Shown here: positions 26,612 to 40,103 of the stretch, in pieces
Layout of the letters: each line of letters opens with the position of its first letter
Numbering within the stretch: the stretch's first letter is position 1
The notes under the pieces: generated by a model
Database searches by the model: none
What the model saw: the letters and a program-made list of their open reading frames with translations, nothing else
Told to the model about the DNA's origin: nothing
Position numbers and translations under genes: made by a program
Origin: Ecdyonurus torrentis
Taxonomy: Eukaryota; Arthropoda; Insecta; Ephemeroptera; Heptageniidae
Length of the DNA: 64,000 bases
Assembly: GCA_949318235.1 (NCBI GenBank)
Contig: OX439132.1
Span: 19,980,217-20,044,216, forward strand
Direction of reading: 5' to 3'

Positions 26612-27788
26612 ATATATATATATAATATTATATATAATAAATACACACACGGAAAGAATGAATTACGTATGCATTATGGTGTAAGGTGTATATTAGTTAG
26701 GAAATATAGTTCGTTGGCATTACGCAATAGTGTGGCAATAGTGCTGAGATATGCACATAGTTGCACACTATAAGTAATGTTGATGTAGGAAATTGGTATA
26801 TTATTATTGTAAGAGTCAGCGGCGGGATAGCACTCCCGTCGTTAAGTAACAAGAGTAATAAAGCAAGCTTGGACACTAAGAAATTGCCAGATGTTTCATT
26901 ATAACTAATAACACCCTTAATGCAAATACGGCAGCCCTTACAATGGTATAAATGATGCTAAATTAGAGCAACGTAAATAAAATGATCATGAACAAAATAA
27001 TGTTTATCCTTTCTAACATAATTATAAAGACATATAGCATTATATACTGTATGTTGTATTGAACAAACCATGCTGACAATAAGCAAGCATAATTATTAAT
27101 ATTTCGAATTTATTTTTGTATGTTTAATATATTTTACATTTCCTACAATTAAAAAAAAAATAATAAAAAACAACGTACTTTGTAGTTATTTTTTTAAAAG
27201 ATATATGTTACATATTTGTCATATAAAACCATGTTAATTAATTAATATTACACAAAGAGGATTTTTGGCTTGTTATTATAAAAGCCAAAACTACATTACA
27301 AAATAAAAATGAGTTAACAATGTTAAAACATGGGGATAGTAATCCGTTCGTACAAAGAATAAACTTAATTGTCCTAGCCCTTAGTTGACCTTTTTTTTAT
27401 ATACGTATTATACATTGTTATAATTCTATTTTTACAATGATTTAATGTTGTGTTTGGTAATTATTTTCTCTTTGTGTGAATATAAAATATATCCCTTGAT
27501 TAGCTACCTTTGTTTTACAATACGGTTATAAATATAACGTAATTTCATTCTTAAAAAAAATTACGCCACAATTATTTTATTAGCATGCATATTATATATT
27601 AATATGAATTGAATTGAGCAATATAATTGTTCATCCTATTGTAATTTAGCTTTTCAATTAAAATGAAACTAATTTGATTATTTCACAAATCTTGAGTTGG
27701 AAACTTAATTAGATTAGCTAAAATTGAATTTAAAATGTTACACTGTGTTTACCATAATATATTCAGATATTTTACAAGAGAGAAGAGG

Positions 27789-27873
<85 letters not shown>

Positions 27874-28173
27874 TGCTAGAAACAACATTCACGTTATATT
27901 TAAAATATAGGCTTAATAACAAACATTGCTGTATCATACTGTATATTAAAAATATCTAGAAATTAGTTTAAGTTTTCAATATCTGCAGTATATTAAGGTA
28001 TTCTTGTATGGAAATGCGTAAAATGCAATAATTTTAAGAAAAGAAGATAATCCATTTTAATGCAACCACATCATTATTGTTTTTGATAATTAACAAGTGT
28101 ATTTTAATTTATTAAAATTTAAAAAAAGTTTTAAAAAGAACATCAAAGTTAATGATATATATTTTTTTTTCAG
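26612..28173. other. Sequence immediately upstream of the first visible exon
   Basis: AT-rich, with a long (GA)n at 27793-27869. It is intronic, because the exon at 28174 needs an upstream phase-1 donor. The polypyrimidine tract and CAG acceptor lie at 28161-28173. Confidence 0.7.
27793..27869. repeat. (GA)n microsatellite
   Basis: Perfect GA tract of about 77 bp, 300 bp upstream of the first visible exon. Confidence 0.95.
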
Positions 28174-28387
28174 CTCACCGTCGCATGCGCAGTGTTACCA
28201 ATTACTTCTTGGTTAACCTCAGCGTGTCAGACCTGCTGATGGCTCTACTCAATTGTATATTCAATTTCATCTTCATGTTGGATTCTGATTGGCCATTTGG
28301 TACAGTTTATTGCACTGTCAATAACTTTGTGGCCAACGTGAGCGTCGCTGCGAGTGTCTTCACGCTCGTCGCAATCTCTCTAGACAG
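28174..28387 (+). CDS. TkR: Tachykinin receptor exon: intracellular loop 1, TM2, extracellular loop 1, TM3
   Basis: This is the first visible exon. It starts after a T-rich tract and CAG (28171-28173) with CT, which completes an xCT codon (Ala if the missing base is G, as in other tachykinin receptors, where Ala-His is usual here). It encodes residues 1-70 of the visible protein, plus AG of Arg71. HRRMR opens intracellular loop 1; NYFLVNLSVSDLLM is TM2 with the conserved Asp at residue 19; DWPFG and Cys46 mark extracellular loop 1 and the disulfide Cys at the top of TM3. TM3 runs through NNFVANVSV to LVAISLD. The donor GTCAGT at 28388 cuts inside the Arg codon of DRY (phase 2). The exon stands out from the flanking intron by its higher GC and balanced codons. 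An ATG at 28152 lies in the polypyrimidine tract and is not a plausible start. Confidence 0.95.
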
Positions 28388-28743
28388 GTCAGTAACAAGA
28401 TATATTTTTAATTTTCTCTCCTTCCTTTTATTTTTACTACATAGTTTTATGTCAAGATTTACTGTCAATTCAGTTAAGTTTTGTTCAACACATTAATAAT
28501 TCCTCAAAGTAAACGGCAGGTAAGCTACGAGTATATACTGCGGTTATATCTGAGATAAAAGTATAAATATTTATTTTGCTTTAATATATATTACTTTGGA
28601 GAAGTCACTATAAATGTAACTTTCCATCTAGTAATTGACGACATCATGGGTGTACATTTGAATGATGTTATTATCGTTTTCATACTTTAACATGATTTGT
28701 AAACAAATTTATAAACCAATCTTAAAAATTAATGAAATTGATG

Positions 28744-28867
28744 TACAGCTCTGGACAAAAGTTCCCGAACAGGGCAGCGGTGGCCGCTGCGTTTTCTCAT
28801 AAAAATAATCTAGTGTGGTTACGGGTTGTCTATGCAAATCGTTCGGGAACTTTTGGCCAGAACTATA
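28744..28867. mobile_element. Tc1/mariner-type MITE, about 120 bp
   Basis: Starts TACAGCTCTGGACAAAAG and ends with the inverse of TATAGTTCTGGCCAAAAG; both TIRs continue TTCCCGAAC, about 27 bp each, with TA at each outer edge. CTGG-CAAAAG ends are typical of Tc1/mariner. Only about 70 bp of interior remains. Confidence 0.75.
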
Positions 28868-29189
28868 CTTATGTTTACCACACATTCAAATTTGGAACAT
28901 TTTACTGACTAAATTATCACGTCTTGTATAAAACATTGTCATGGTTGTAAAAAGATAAGACTATACAGAAACTGTTTTGAAACTTTATTATTGTAGTTAT
29001 AAATTTAATTATTAATATTATTATTATGTTCATTGTAAATAATGACTAGACCAATGCTTCTTGTAACAATGTTATGTTACTATGAACTGCCTGGGTCAAT
29101 AAATGTTCTTATTTCTTACTGGGTAGTTATCTAATTTAATGTGAAGTTAAATATAAAGTGTATAGAATGTTAGAGCATGTGTTCTAGCA

Positions 29190-29507
29190 TTAAAGGCGTA
29201 GAACACCTTGAACAAAAAACATGGCTAATATCCCAACAAACCTTAATATCAACGTTGATTTGGCCAGAGTCATTGATTTCCAATTTATTTTCAATTTCCA
29301 AAATGGCATATGCTGGTTTGTGACGTCACAGCTCGCCTGTTTCCGCGCGCGTAAACTACTGAGTTGTGACGTCATAAACCCGCAGATGTGATTTTTTTGT
29401 ATGTAAAATAAATTAGAAATCAATGACTCCAGCCAAATCAACGTTGACATTTAAGTATGTTAGGATATTATACATATTTTTTGTTCAAGGTGTTCTACGT
29501 CTTTAAG
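29190..29507. mobile_element. Palindromic TTAA-ended MITE, family A copy 1
   Basis: Ends TTAAAGGCGTAGAACACC and its inverse; the two halves are reverse complements over about 140 bp each (AACGTTGATTTGGCC, GTCATTGATTTC, ATTTATTTTC blocks). Two TGACGTCA palindromes (29321, 29367) sit in the inner arms. No transposase. An 86-codon minus frame here is an artefact of the repeat. Confidence 0.85.
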
Positions 29508-29976
29508 TTATCGATTGAGTATTCTCAGTAATTTTTATTTTACTGAAAATAGAGTTTATATTTTCTCTAAATTGTTATGGTTTAAGGTACGTTTTTAATA
29601 TTATCATATAAAAAATATATAAAAGATTTAATTTTTTAACTTCATGTTTACAAAGAAAAGTGCTTGTTTTATAACTTTATTTCCCTTTAAGATGAAATAA
29701 AAAAGAATCAGATTTTATAAGTAATTTTTAGTATTAAAAAAAGAAGAAGTTGTTTTTTAAGTTTTATTATCAAACTTATTCATTAAAAAAATTATTAAAA
29801 AAAAGTGAATAAAACATTTGAGTGCTATATCTATATAGATGAATACGGGCTTTTCTAAAAATAAGCACACACTTAAATCAGAAACCTGTAGAGTTCCCGT
29901 CATTTAACTTTTTCTTTTGATTTAAAACTCTTTTAACGGTTAGCCGGGTTAGCAAATAGAAAGTTTAAAATTCTAC

Positions 29977-29979
<3 letters not shown>

Positions 29980-30029
<50 letters not shown>
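29980..30029. repeat. (CT)n microsatellite
   Basis: CT tract of 50 bp grading into CACTCACACAC. Confidence 0.95.
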
Positions 30030-30033
<4 letters not shown>

Positions 30034-32081
30034 ACACACTCTATCTTTCATATTTAATTTTTTAACATGTTTTTTCTATAACAATTTTAACATTTTAAGT
30101 ATGTATATTTCATTTATATTTAATACATAAAACAGAATTTATTTTGTAAACTATCCCATGTATATTTATTGAATATATTTAAAATAATATTAATTATATG
30201 CTAATATTAAAATTAGTAAATATTATAAATTATTAAAAAAACCTATTATCAGAGCCAAGGTTGAAGGCACAGTACAACAAATTATAATATAATGGTTATA
30301 AATTGTTTTTATTCAGAAGTCACAAAAGGTCGTATTTGTTGTCTTTTGACATCTTTTGATCATACTGTAGTTATCCTGTTACAGATTTTCACAATAACTG
30401 GAGATTAAAGTTAATACAGTAATTAAAATGTATTCATATAATTACAAATTTCATGTACGGAGAACTATAACTACTTTAATGACAGCATTTAATTCTTATA
30501 AAATATTAAATATAATACTCATATTTTATATATTTACAGGTTTGTTTTTACTTTACTAATACAAAATAAGTTCAATTTTATTTATAAAATATTTGCTATA
30601 TTTATGTATTTAAATAAATATGAAAAATATTATATAATATTGATTTTATACCTATATTCAGAATATTATACTGAATCACTATTTCAAATCTAATATAAGA
30701 ATAGTATAGCATTCAAAACAGTAAATTCTATAATTTAGTACACTTTTCAACGTGTAAAGATGTTATAAATTTTTAAATTAGGAATTGAGCCAAGAAAATA
30801 CTTCATAACTTTATATGGGTAAACAAAACTCTTATCCTATATAACATTTGTTGACATTAACTGTCATATAAGTCATATGAACTACTCTTATTATCAAGAT
30901 GAAAAAGATAAAAACACCGTAAACTGTAAATCACTGATGAAGAAAAAAGTTATAAAAATCCTACCGTACCGTACAAGACACCTTATTGAATGTAATACAT
31001 AATATTTTCAATCTCACTCAACAAAATTTATCATTATTATTATTTTTACTTTTTTCTTTTCTTCAAAAAAAAAAAATCTTTTAGTAATATATGATGTAGG
31101 TCACGTGTGAAATGATTGACATTTTCGTTTTATAAAATTGATGGAAGTACACGAGTGAGAAATAACTGTATTTTAGAAATTTTAATTTATTTTTCTTTAC
31201 CCGTCATGTTTTGAGAAAACATGTTTTTATTTTCACTACCTTTTTTTTTTTTTAAAGTATAGATGTGTACAGTATAGTTCCCAGTTACTACAACTAGGGA
31301 GTTTTACAGTTTAGTTACAACTATAAATGTAGTTATTTTAAATTTATTTTTCTTCTTTTTTGGAACATCAAAAATATTTCAAAGTAATAGGAAAAACTTC
31401 AATAGTGAAGATACTTTACGTAAAAACATATGCGATCTATCTATATATTATACAGTTTTAATCCCAGATAATCTTATGTAAAAGTAAAGAAACGCTCTCG
31501 ATAAACAGAGAAAAATGTAAAATAATATGATATTTTCTCTCTGAAAATAGAATGAAAATAGACGTAGCAGAAAACAGATCATTCGTTCTAAAAATATATT
31601 TGTCTGTTATATTTTATTTATATATCGGAAATCGTTTTACGCTTGTTATACTTTCAGATAAGGATACTTAAATATATTCAAAGCTGTATTTTTTTTTATC
31701 TAATGTGTATACAGTACGTAATAGTAACATTAAGTATATGAAAAAATAAGAACTTTTAGATTTTTTTTTTAAATTCTTGATGGTATCAGTTAAAATTCAA
31801 AAGTAGTTTCATAAAAAGCAAAGATTTGTTGACAATCTCTCTTGTGTCTTTTTCTTTTTACAGTTTAGTGACAATGTATCATGATATCCTTGCAACCTTG
31901 CTTCATTTCCTCTCTACATATAGATATCCTGTAAACTGTTACATAAGACAAGATATTGCTATATATTTAACAACAAACAAAATACGTAGTATAAATATAC
32001 AGTATGTGTTTACGCAAACACATACATAATATTGATCTGTAGATCAGTTATATTTTTGATACGTCATAACATCTTCTTTCT

Positions 32082-32085
<4 letters not shown>

Positions 32086-32131
<46 letters not shown>
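32086..32131. repeat. (GT)n microsatellite
   Basis: GT tract of 46 bp, the only long GT tract in the window. Confidence 0.95.
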
Positions 32132-32132
<1 letters not shown>

Positions 32133-32819
32133 CATTTCCATTGATCATCAAAGAAGATTTTTCCATGAAATTCATTTTCTATATATATAAAAAACGATTT
32201 TTTTTATTATTGATATTATTTATTGCAACGGTTTCGATGAAAAAAAAAAAGCTTTGTTATTGAATGCTTTTTTATTTATTTATTTATTTTTCTTTTAATT
32301 TTTGCAAAATACAATTCTATTTCTTTATCATACATAAGACTGAATTAAATATTAGTGAAATTTTCAATATTGCATAAATATTAAAATATTCTACAAATTT
32401 AATCAAATAGTGAACGTAATTTGATTTTAAATAATTACTAATAAAAAATGAATACTAAAAACATATAGGTGGGCTAAATGGGTATAAATTTCACTATTTA
32501 TTCGTTTTAGGGTCTTATTTCGAAGGCATGTGAAATTAGAGAGAGAGAGAGAGAGGACAGTTTACTAGAATAAAGTATACGGAATCTAAAAATCTGTATC
32601 AAGCATCGTGCTCAAAGAAAATAAAGAAGCATTTTTAATATTATTATTATTTTTTTACAAAAGCAATTAATTCAAAGTAAAAAAAGGTAAAAATAAAAAT
32701 CGTTTCAATCTTGTATCTTTATTAATTAAAATTGTAATTAAAACAAAAGCCATTTCAAGTTTTAATCTTTTTACTATTATTAGTTTTTAACTACTAGATA
32801 GTAATAAAATAATTGTTTA

Positions 32820-32828
<9 letters not shown>

Positions 32829-32868
<40 letters not shown>
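32829..32868. repeat. (TA)n microsatellite
   Basis: TA tract of 40 bp. Confidence 0.95.
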
Positions 32869-32874
<6 letters not shown>

Positions 32875-33431
32875 TGTATTGTTTTTATATAAATGTAACG
32901 TAGCAAACAAAAACAAAAAACATGGGTAACTTACTTATACAGTAATATATAATTGTTGCTAACAGTAAGTACTTATTTATGTAGGTAAAAGGCAGGTAAT
33001 TGCATGGTAAACTTTGGTAAAGAACATATTATTCTGTATTATATAATATTGTACGCAGTACTTCAAGTATAACGTTGCCTTATTAACTTTTATACATAAT
33101 TTTACAAAATAACAAAAATTTAAAATAAAAATACATAAAAAGTTTTGCTTTGTAAATCAAAGTATAAAAACAAAAGCTCATTTGTGTTCATGAAAAAAGT
33201 CTTTGATAGTAAACAGTGATGTAATTTTCTTTGAGCACGTCATTAAAAAAAAAAAAATAAGTAGAATTATTTAAACAGCATCATATTCATAATTTATGCA
33301 CTCTTGTTCAACGCTTTCAAAATTGAAGCTTTGGAAACATTCGTTTTAAGAATATTACAATGCAAAACTACATATTTTGCAAGGATAGAAAAATTAATTA
33401 TAATCAAGTCTATGTCACTTGTGTGTTTCTT

Positions 33432-33760
33432 AAAGGCATAGACAACATGAAAATATTATTATTTACATCACAAAACACTTGATGGGACTTACATAAATAA
33501 CATTAATTGGTCTCAAAACCCAACTGTAGCGCCGTAGCAGGGATCAGAAAAATTTGATTTTTGCAACCCACACAACATTTTTATACTAGTTTTTACCTGT
33601 TTCTGACGTCATAAACAGACATATTTACGCAAATTGCATACTTTACAGTTTGTTTACGCTCTCTTGTGGGTCCATATTTACATTCTGGTAAAAATTATCA
33701 TCAGTTTTGTAGATCCGATTTTGTGTTAAAGAACATGTTGTTTCATGTTTTCTATGCTAA
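33432..33760 (-). mobile_element. TTAA-ended MITE, family B copy 1
   Basis: Its reverse complement matches 38134-38476 along nearly its whole length (CAATTTTTACCAGAATGT, TGACGTCA, GTTGTG-GGGTTGCA, GCTACAGTTGGGTTTTGAGA, CAAGTGTTTTGTGAT). The outer end AAAGGCATAGACAACATG resembles the family A terminus. A TGACGTCA lies at 33604. Confidence 0.82.
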
Positions 33761-34405
33761 TAAAATATATAGAATATTGTTTTTATTTAGTAACTATTTG
33801 CTGAATAAAATATATAAAAATGTTTACATATTAAATGTAATTGTAAAAAATGAGGTAAGAAAGACATATCAACAGTTAATATTAAGGTTATTTTTATTCT
33901 CATATTATATTTATTGAAGATATTATATTACACTTGAGAAAATAATTTTAACTATGTACATTTTTTAATCAAACCAAAAAAGTTTTTCCTGCAACTGATA
34001 CCTCCGTATTTATATTTCTGCAAGAGGACACAAAGTTGAACATTCTCTCTCTCTCTCTCTCGCTCCAATATGAATATTTTATTTATTAAAAAGCACCTAC
34101 ACAAATGCAGAATGTTTAAAATTTCGTTGTTTTAAATATAATCAAGAAATACAATGAGGATAAATATTTACAATATTCTAAGGTTAATTAAGTCGATTTC
34201 GAAAACAAATTTTCTCTTTCGCACATGTTTACAGAAAGTCCCTACAAAAGATGCTGACAGAGAAAATGTGAAAGACTGGAAAATTAATATCTATTTTTGT
34301 ATACATCATTTTATTTAAAAACAAAAAGCTTATTTTCCCCTCTTTTTCTTTCCCCCTCTGCATTTTACTCCCATATTGAAGAGAAAACTTTTGAGATGTT
34401 TATTA

Positions 34406-34505
<100 letters not shown>

Positions 34506-35915
34506 CTATTATTATATACAGAAATTGACATCAAGTAACTCGTCATATCTGTGACAAAATACTAAAAAAAAAAAAAAATTAAAAATGCTGAAAACTCAGA
34601 GTCGATTATAAACATGTAAACCAGATATTTTCCACAGCTTTCGTCAGTTGTTTGTTAAAATAACGTCAATAAAGATTAAGTAAATATAATTTAGGTATTT
34701 TGTGCCAAACTTTAATTAATATAAATTTTATAACTTGGAATTTTACAAAAGAAAAATAGGGAGGGATTTTTATTATTATTATTATCATCAGCATTATCTG
34801 TAATTTTTAAATATAAAATAAATTAACATTTTCTTTTAAATTTATAGTGCATCATATGGTTGTTAGTAGAAGTAAATTTGAATTTTTAATGTTACTCTTG
34901 CAAATTAGTTTGGATGAAAATATCTGGGAGAAAAAGCTATAAAGAAACATTTAAAGCTGGCTTTAATCAAAATCAAATAATCACTACGCATTTTTTTTTC
35001 GTTTGCCAAGATTTTGATTTGTGTGATACCATATAATATAAGACACAAATTTACTATTTTATTTTAAAGCCATTTGATATTAAAATAAATATGCAGTTTG
35101 GATAACTCATCCACATGTTGGAATTATATAAATTTCAAAATTTAGAATATATTTATTATATAACAAGAACTAAATTTGACTTTCAAGCTTCTCAATTTAA
35201 TTCGATCGTTAATATGTATGAGTAAACTAAGATATAAGATTTTATTACGTTCCATGTCTTTACAGATTAGAACAAGTCAGAACTACCCAAATAACTCATT
35301 AATTTACTATGTTCATGATTAATTATAATACTCTATTATGTAGTAATGACTGCATTTACGTACTAAATGCACTACAGTTTAGTAAAGTGCAAAACTGCTT
35401 ATTTACCATATATACACAGTAAAACCGTAAAACGAGAGAGAGAGAGATTTCAACAAAGAAATAATATTAATAATAAAAATAAACAACATATCAATAATAT
35501 AACCTCTTAAAGTATTATAAATTCATAAGAATTTTCAAAAACTAAAACGAACAAAAGTATAAAAAAAAATTCTCCAGTTTGAATCACCATGATCAGTTTG
35601 AATCTCAGTTTGAATTTTATCCCATATATTTCCTATTACACTTTATTTTATAAACTATACAATGATTTACTAAAAAAGAATATAGTCAATTTTTTTTCTT
35701 TGTATAAAACGAATTTTCAATCTATAAATTAATATATATATATACATCACAATGTGACTTTTTTGTTATTTAATGTGACTAAAAATATATAAATTTTACT
35801 TCAGGAAAAATTTATTACAAACTTTAACATTTTTTCACTTGTAACGAATCAATTTTAAAAAAATCTGATAACGCACGTACCTCTACTGTTAACTTCTTGA
35901 TTTATTTTTCCCAAC

Positions 35916-35938
35916 TTTTTTTTTTTTTTTTTTTTTTT
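35916..35938. repeat. Poly-T tract
   Basis: 23 consecutive T. Confidence 0.9.
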
Positions 35939-36199
35939 ACAAATTAATACCAGATAAAAAAGTTTAATAAAAAAACTACTTTCTTTCCTACTCAGTGGAC
36001 AAGTATAGTAATTCAATTATAATGTACGGCACTGACGATGTAATTACTATCGAAGGTAATTGTTAAAACATACGCTAGCAAAATAAGCTCTTTTTTTTTC
36101 TTCTAACAACTACCACAACACAAAGTCAGTGGGTGTAATCTGTGATGAAATGGCTTTAAAATAATTTAATAGCTCAAAATTCATAAAAGTATATTCTCG

Positions 36200-36720
36200 T
36201 TTGAGAATTTCCGGTATTACAGTACTTTGCTTAAGGTACTACTTTAGGGTAGCGAAGTTGTCGTAACATTCAATTTTATATCATTTTTTAGGTTCATAAT
36301 GAACCAAGGAACAATTCTCTATACTCCAAAAAATTTCGACTCAAATCAAATCTTCCGTATTAATGAAAATGGCATATTCAAATTAACATGGGTCAATTTG
36401 CGATATTTTTTTTTTGCTAGGAAAATTCGTTCTAGAAAAATCTGAAAAATCATTTTTCATTAAAAGTCAACACGAAGAACAAGCTAGTATTTTTTTAACC
36501 GCTGCAAAAAATTCAAAGTGGGTCAAAATCGGGGTTCAAATATAGGCTCATTAGCATAGGGGGTGGGGCATTTTGCGGTACTTTGACGCTCTCTTGTAAC
36601 GAGAGATTGTGAGATGGAAGTTTTTGGATTTCATTTTTGGGTACAGCAGCCTGAACTCAAATTAAAATAATCATAAAAAAATTACTCTCCTACCCTACCT
36701 ATCTACACTTATTACTGGAT
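36200..36720. other. Unclassified less AT-rich block
   Basis: Contains a GTGGGTCAAAATCGGGG stretch and GGGGGTGGGGC near 36560. It has no open frame, no clear inverted ends and no copy elsewhere in the window. Probably a fragment of a mobile element. Confidence 0.25.
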
Positions 36721-38133
36721 CCAAAAAGACTAAAGGATACAGATTATTCTTCTCTTTCTGCTCCACATGTGATTGGCTAGTGTATTACTGGTAAGCTCCA
36801 TTAAATATAACCTGATTTTTTTAAGAGTCTAAAATTCAAATTTTCGTTACGAATCACAGTATAATATGTAAAATTGTATTTAACTTTTCTCATAAAAATG
36901 AGTAGATTTTAAAATTAGATAAATGATAATTAAAAATAAATTACTTACTACATTTTATGCATAATTAACGAGAAGAAATATACTAAAACCGTCTTGTAAC
37001 GTAGCTGATTTGACGTGACAAATAATATAGTCTAATTGTATCACAAAAAGAATTGTAAGAAGTATATTATAAAAGATACGTAGTTGTTAAATTCACCACA
37101 ATTATAAAAACTTAATTATAACAATTAAAAATTTAACCGCATATACTACACTGTATAACCAACTATAAAATTTTATCTTTGTATTTTATTTATATATTTC
37201 CACCATTATCACATACATTACAAAATAATATATTTTTATATAAACAAAAGAAAGAAAATGAAAAAAATATATATAATATAATAAAATATATTATATTTTT
37301 CTTTTCAAGTTCGGAGATTGCTTAGTTGTGTGTGTGCGTGTGATTATTATTATTAATATTATTATCATTTTTTTACTTTTTTTATTAAAAAAAATCTTAT
37401 GGTAGGACATGATAGTTAGGTGTAAAGTTACGTTATAGTTTTTTGGGGAAAAAAGGGGGGTAGTTAATGGTTTGAAAGAACGACTCTAAAAATTCAAGTA
37501 TAGACCTTCTTACATTTAATTCAAACAGTTATTTTATATTATGCTAGCGCCAAATCATATAAGAAAATTATCATTCCTTGATTAGTTTTCTAGATTTATT
37601 ATTACATGGAAAAAATACTGGTAATGGCAGGAACATAAACACTATAAATTGCAATAACAGGAAAATATTATAACCTATTTTGTAACAGACATAATACAAT
37701 AAAATTTAAGTAAAATACACATTTATTGCAGCACGCTTTACCTGCATTAGCTATAACGTGGTATATCAATACTTGTTACAGATTAACATTTACCTATTGT
37801 AATTTACTGCTTATATGTAGTACCTACCATTTAGTAATTAAGTAAAATTCTCTCAGATTTATATCAACCACGAGAAAGAAAATTCTCTGAATAAAAAAAT
37901 AAATAAAAATGAAAAAAGGTAATAACTGTTCCACCTCATTCTTACTTAAAGATTTATTGTTTGCTAATTTACTTAAAAAATTTTTTAATTCAAAAAGAAT
38001 ATTATCTTGTTGGATCCTATTTTAATAATGATATAGTAGAGTGGATGATATTCATGTTTCAATGTACACCTCCAACTCCAACTTAGCTTATTTTACTAAT
38101 AGTGATGCTTAACAAAATCTCATAATACTGAAG

Positions 38134-38476
38134 TTAAAGCCATAGACCACATAAAACAACATTTGCTTTTTAATGAATTAATATGAAATAAGATCTTCAA
38201 AACTGTTGACAATTTTTACCAGAATGTTAATGTAGCCCCACGAGAGAACGTGAAATTACTGTTAAGTATGCAATTAGCGTGACTATTCATGTTTCTGACG
38301 TCAGAAACATGCAAAAATTAGTATGAATATGTTGTGCGGGTTGCATAAATCGAAATTTCTGATCACTGCTACGGAGCTACAGTTGGGTTTTGAGACAAAC
38401 TAAAGTTATTTATGTATGTACAATCAAGTGTTTTGTGATATAAATGGTTATATTTTTCTCTGATCTATTTCTTTAA
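38134..38476 (+). mobile_element. TTAA-ended MITE, family B copy 2
   Basis: Second copy of the element at 33432, in opposite orientation in the same intron; ends TAAAGCCATAGACCAC and ATTTCTTTAA, TGACGTCA at 38296. Unlike family A it is not a full palindrome; the inverted ends are short. Confidence 0.82.
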
Positions 38477-39219
38477 GATAAAAGTGTATTTACAATAGCA
38501 TGTAATGAAGTTAAGTACGGTACAATTGAAATTTGTTAAGTTTGGATAATTTTACACTTTAACTAAACTATCATGTATGTTACTGTACTTAAATTAAAAA
38601 GCGCGTGATTTTTTTTCTACTTAAAAATCAAAAATGAATTTACTTACACTATTATAAACTTTGATCTCTTACAGTATACTCTCTCCTTATCCTTATTTTA
38701 CTTTGTTATAAGCGCACAAAATTGTTTGACAAAATTACGCTCAAATTATTTTACTTTGATAAATTACATCCTGTTCTCCAAAGTTATAATATATGGCCTT
38801 TGGGATGATGAAGCGATATACACGAGTAAAATACACTCCGTGGTTTCAATGGAGATCACTAAAAAAAAATGTTGACAAAAAAAAACAAAAAAACAAAAAA
38901 TTGAAAACTTTACTTCAAGAGTAAACATATTGTTTTCCTTTGTGTCATCCTTCCCTCCTCGCCTCCCTTCATTTTCAATTTGTATAATCCTCTGATCATA
39001 TCTAAACTAAAATTAATGCACGTGATGTTGATTTTGCAATCTAATCTCTATAATCTAATATAACACTTCACTTTGCATATGTGTAGAAATATTATGCACA
39101 GGGGAAATTGAAGTTAAATTTATCTTTCTATTTATATCTGTATGTTTGGAAAACTAAATCGTGGGAGTAGAGTATGCTTGACCGTTAAGTAAATTTTTAA
39201 GTATTTGAATGCTCTCAAT

Positions 39220-39256
39220 TCTCTCTCTCTCTCTCTCTTTCTCTTTCTCTTTCTCT
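39220..39256. repeat. (CT)n microsatellite with CTTT variants
   Basis: CT repeats grading into CTCTTT units, 285 bp before the TM4 exon. Confidence 0.9.
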
Positions 39257-39380
39257 GCAATTTTATGCTGTAGTTTCATATTCGTAATAATTCTAACATT
39301 TTATTTACACTTAGATTTGTGTGGTTAGTAAATTCACAAAAAAACAGCACTCAGTATAATATATTATATAAAACTAAAAG

Positions 39381-39403
39381 AAAAAAAAAAAAAAAAAAAA
39401 AAA
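39381..39403. repeat. Poly-A tract
   Basis: 23 A, within 140 bp of the TM4 exon acceptor. Confidence 0.9.
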
Positions 39404-39541
39404 CATAAAAAACTTTAACAATACAAACATGTTTTTAATGATAATTTATTTTGCCATTGTTAATACAATGTTAGATGAAAAACAAAGCATTAGCTGTTTT
39501 GATAAAACCAGTATAAATATATTTTAATTTAATTTTTGCAG

Positions 39542-39676
39542 ATACGTTGCAATTCTGAGTCCTCTTAAACATCGTATGTCAAAACGTCGTGCCCGTGTTG
39601 CTGTGGTGGTGATCTGGCTTGCCAGCATGTTTCTCGCCATTCCTTGTCTCCTCTACTCTACAACCATGACCAAAAT
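39542..39676 (+). CDS. TkR: Tachykinin receptor exon: end of DRY motif, intracellular loop 2, TM4
   Basis: The acceptor is TTTTTGCAG ending at 39541. The first base A completes Arg71 of DRY, then Tyr72 follows. Residues 72-115 hold YVAILSPLKH (the start of loop 2, with the Pro-Leu pair typical of G-protein contact), a basic run RMSKRRAR, and TM4 with the family-invariant Trp at residue 96 and Pro at 105 (AIPCLLYS). The donor GTAAGT at 39677 splits an Ile codon (AT|T, phase 2). Translation is open through the exon and joins exons on both sides without a frame change. The introns on both sides (11.2 and 9.0 kb) are repeat-filled. Confidence 0.95.
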
Positions 39677-39787
39677 GTAAGTACACTTACTTTTTTTATT
39701 ATTATTATTTATTATTATTTTTACGTCATAAATACAGTAATTTTGTTGAAGAACTAAACTAAACTTTAAGCTTATTAACAATGTTGA

Positions 39788-39789
<2 letters not shown>

Positions 39790-39823
<34 letters not shown>
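39790..39823. repeat. Poly-T tract
   Basis: 34 T shortly after the TM4 exon donor. Confidence 0.9.
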
Positions 39824-39824
<1 letters not shown>

Positions 39825-40083
39825 TCTTTTAAATGTATAGTAAGTGCAACAACCATTAAACAATTGGTCAAAGCAATTACAATATTGCTTAAAAAATAAA
39901 AATTGACGTAATCACTTATAATACTAGTTTAAATGTTTTTATTAAACTATTAAATATTTTGAGAATAATGGTATATTATCTAACATTGATGTAAATATTT
40001 CAAATTAAATTTATGCCCTGAAACCAAAACTTGTTTTTAAATTCTATTTTAGCTCTGTTATTTTATTTTTTTTGTTTGTGAAC

Positions 40084-40103
40084 TTTTTTTTTTTTTTTTT
40101 TTT
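40084..40103. repeat. Poly-T tract
   Basis: 20 T followed by AG; an intronic acceptor look-alike with no exon behind it. Confidence 0.85.

Noticed and set aside
27735..27959. Arg/Glu- and Ser/Leu-repeat proteins across (GA)n/(CT)n tracts
   Set aside because: Open in several frames on both strands, as expected of the microsatellite; the same applies at 60595-60915.
28152..28173. In-frame ATG at 28152 as start of a 114-residue protein
   Set aside because: It lies in the polypyrimidine tract of the acceptor; tachykinin receptors need TM1 before this point, and the frame runs past the donor at 28388 into intron.
29190..29450. 86-codon minus frame
   Set aside because: Falls within the palindromic MITE and has no domain or conservation among the other copies.
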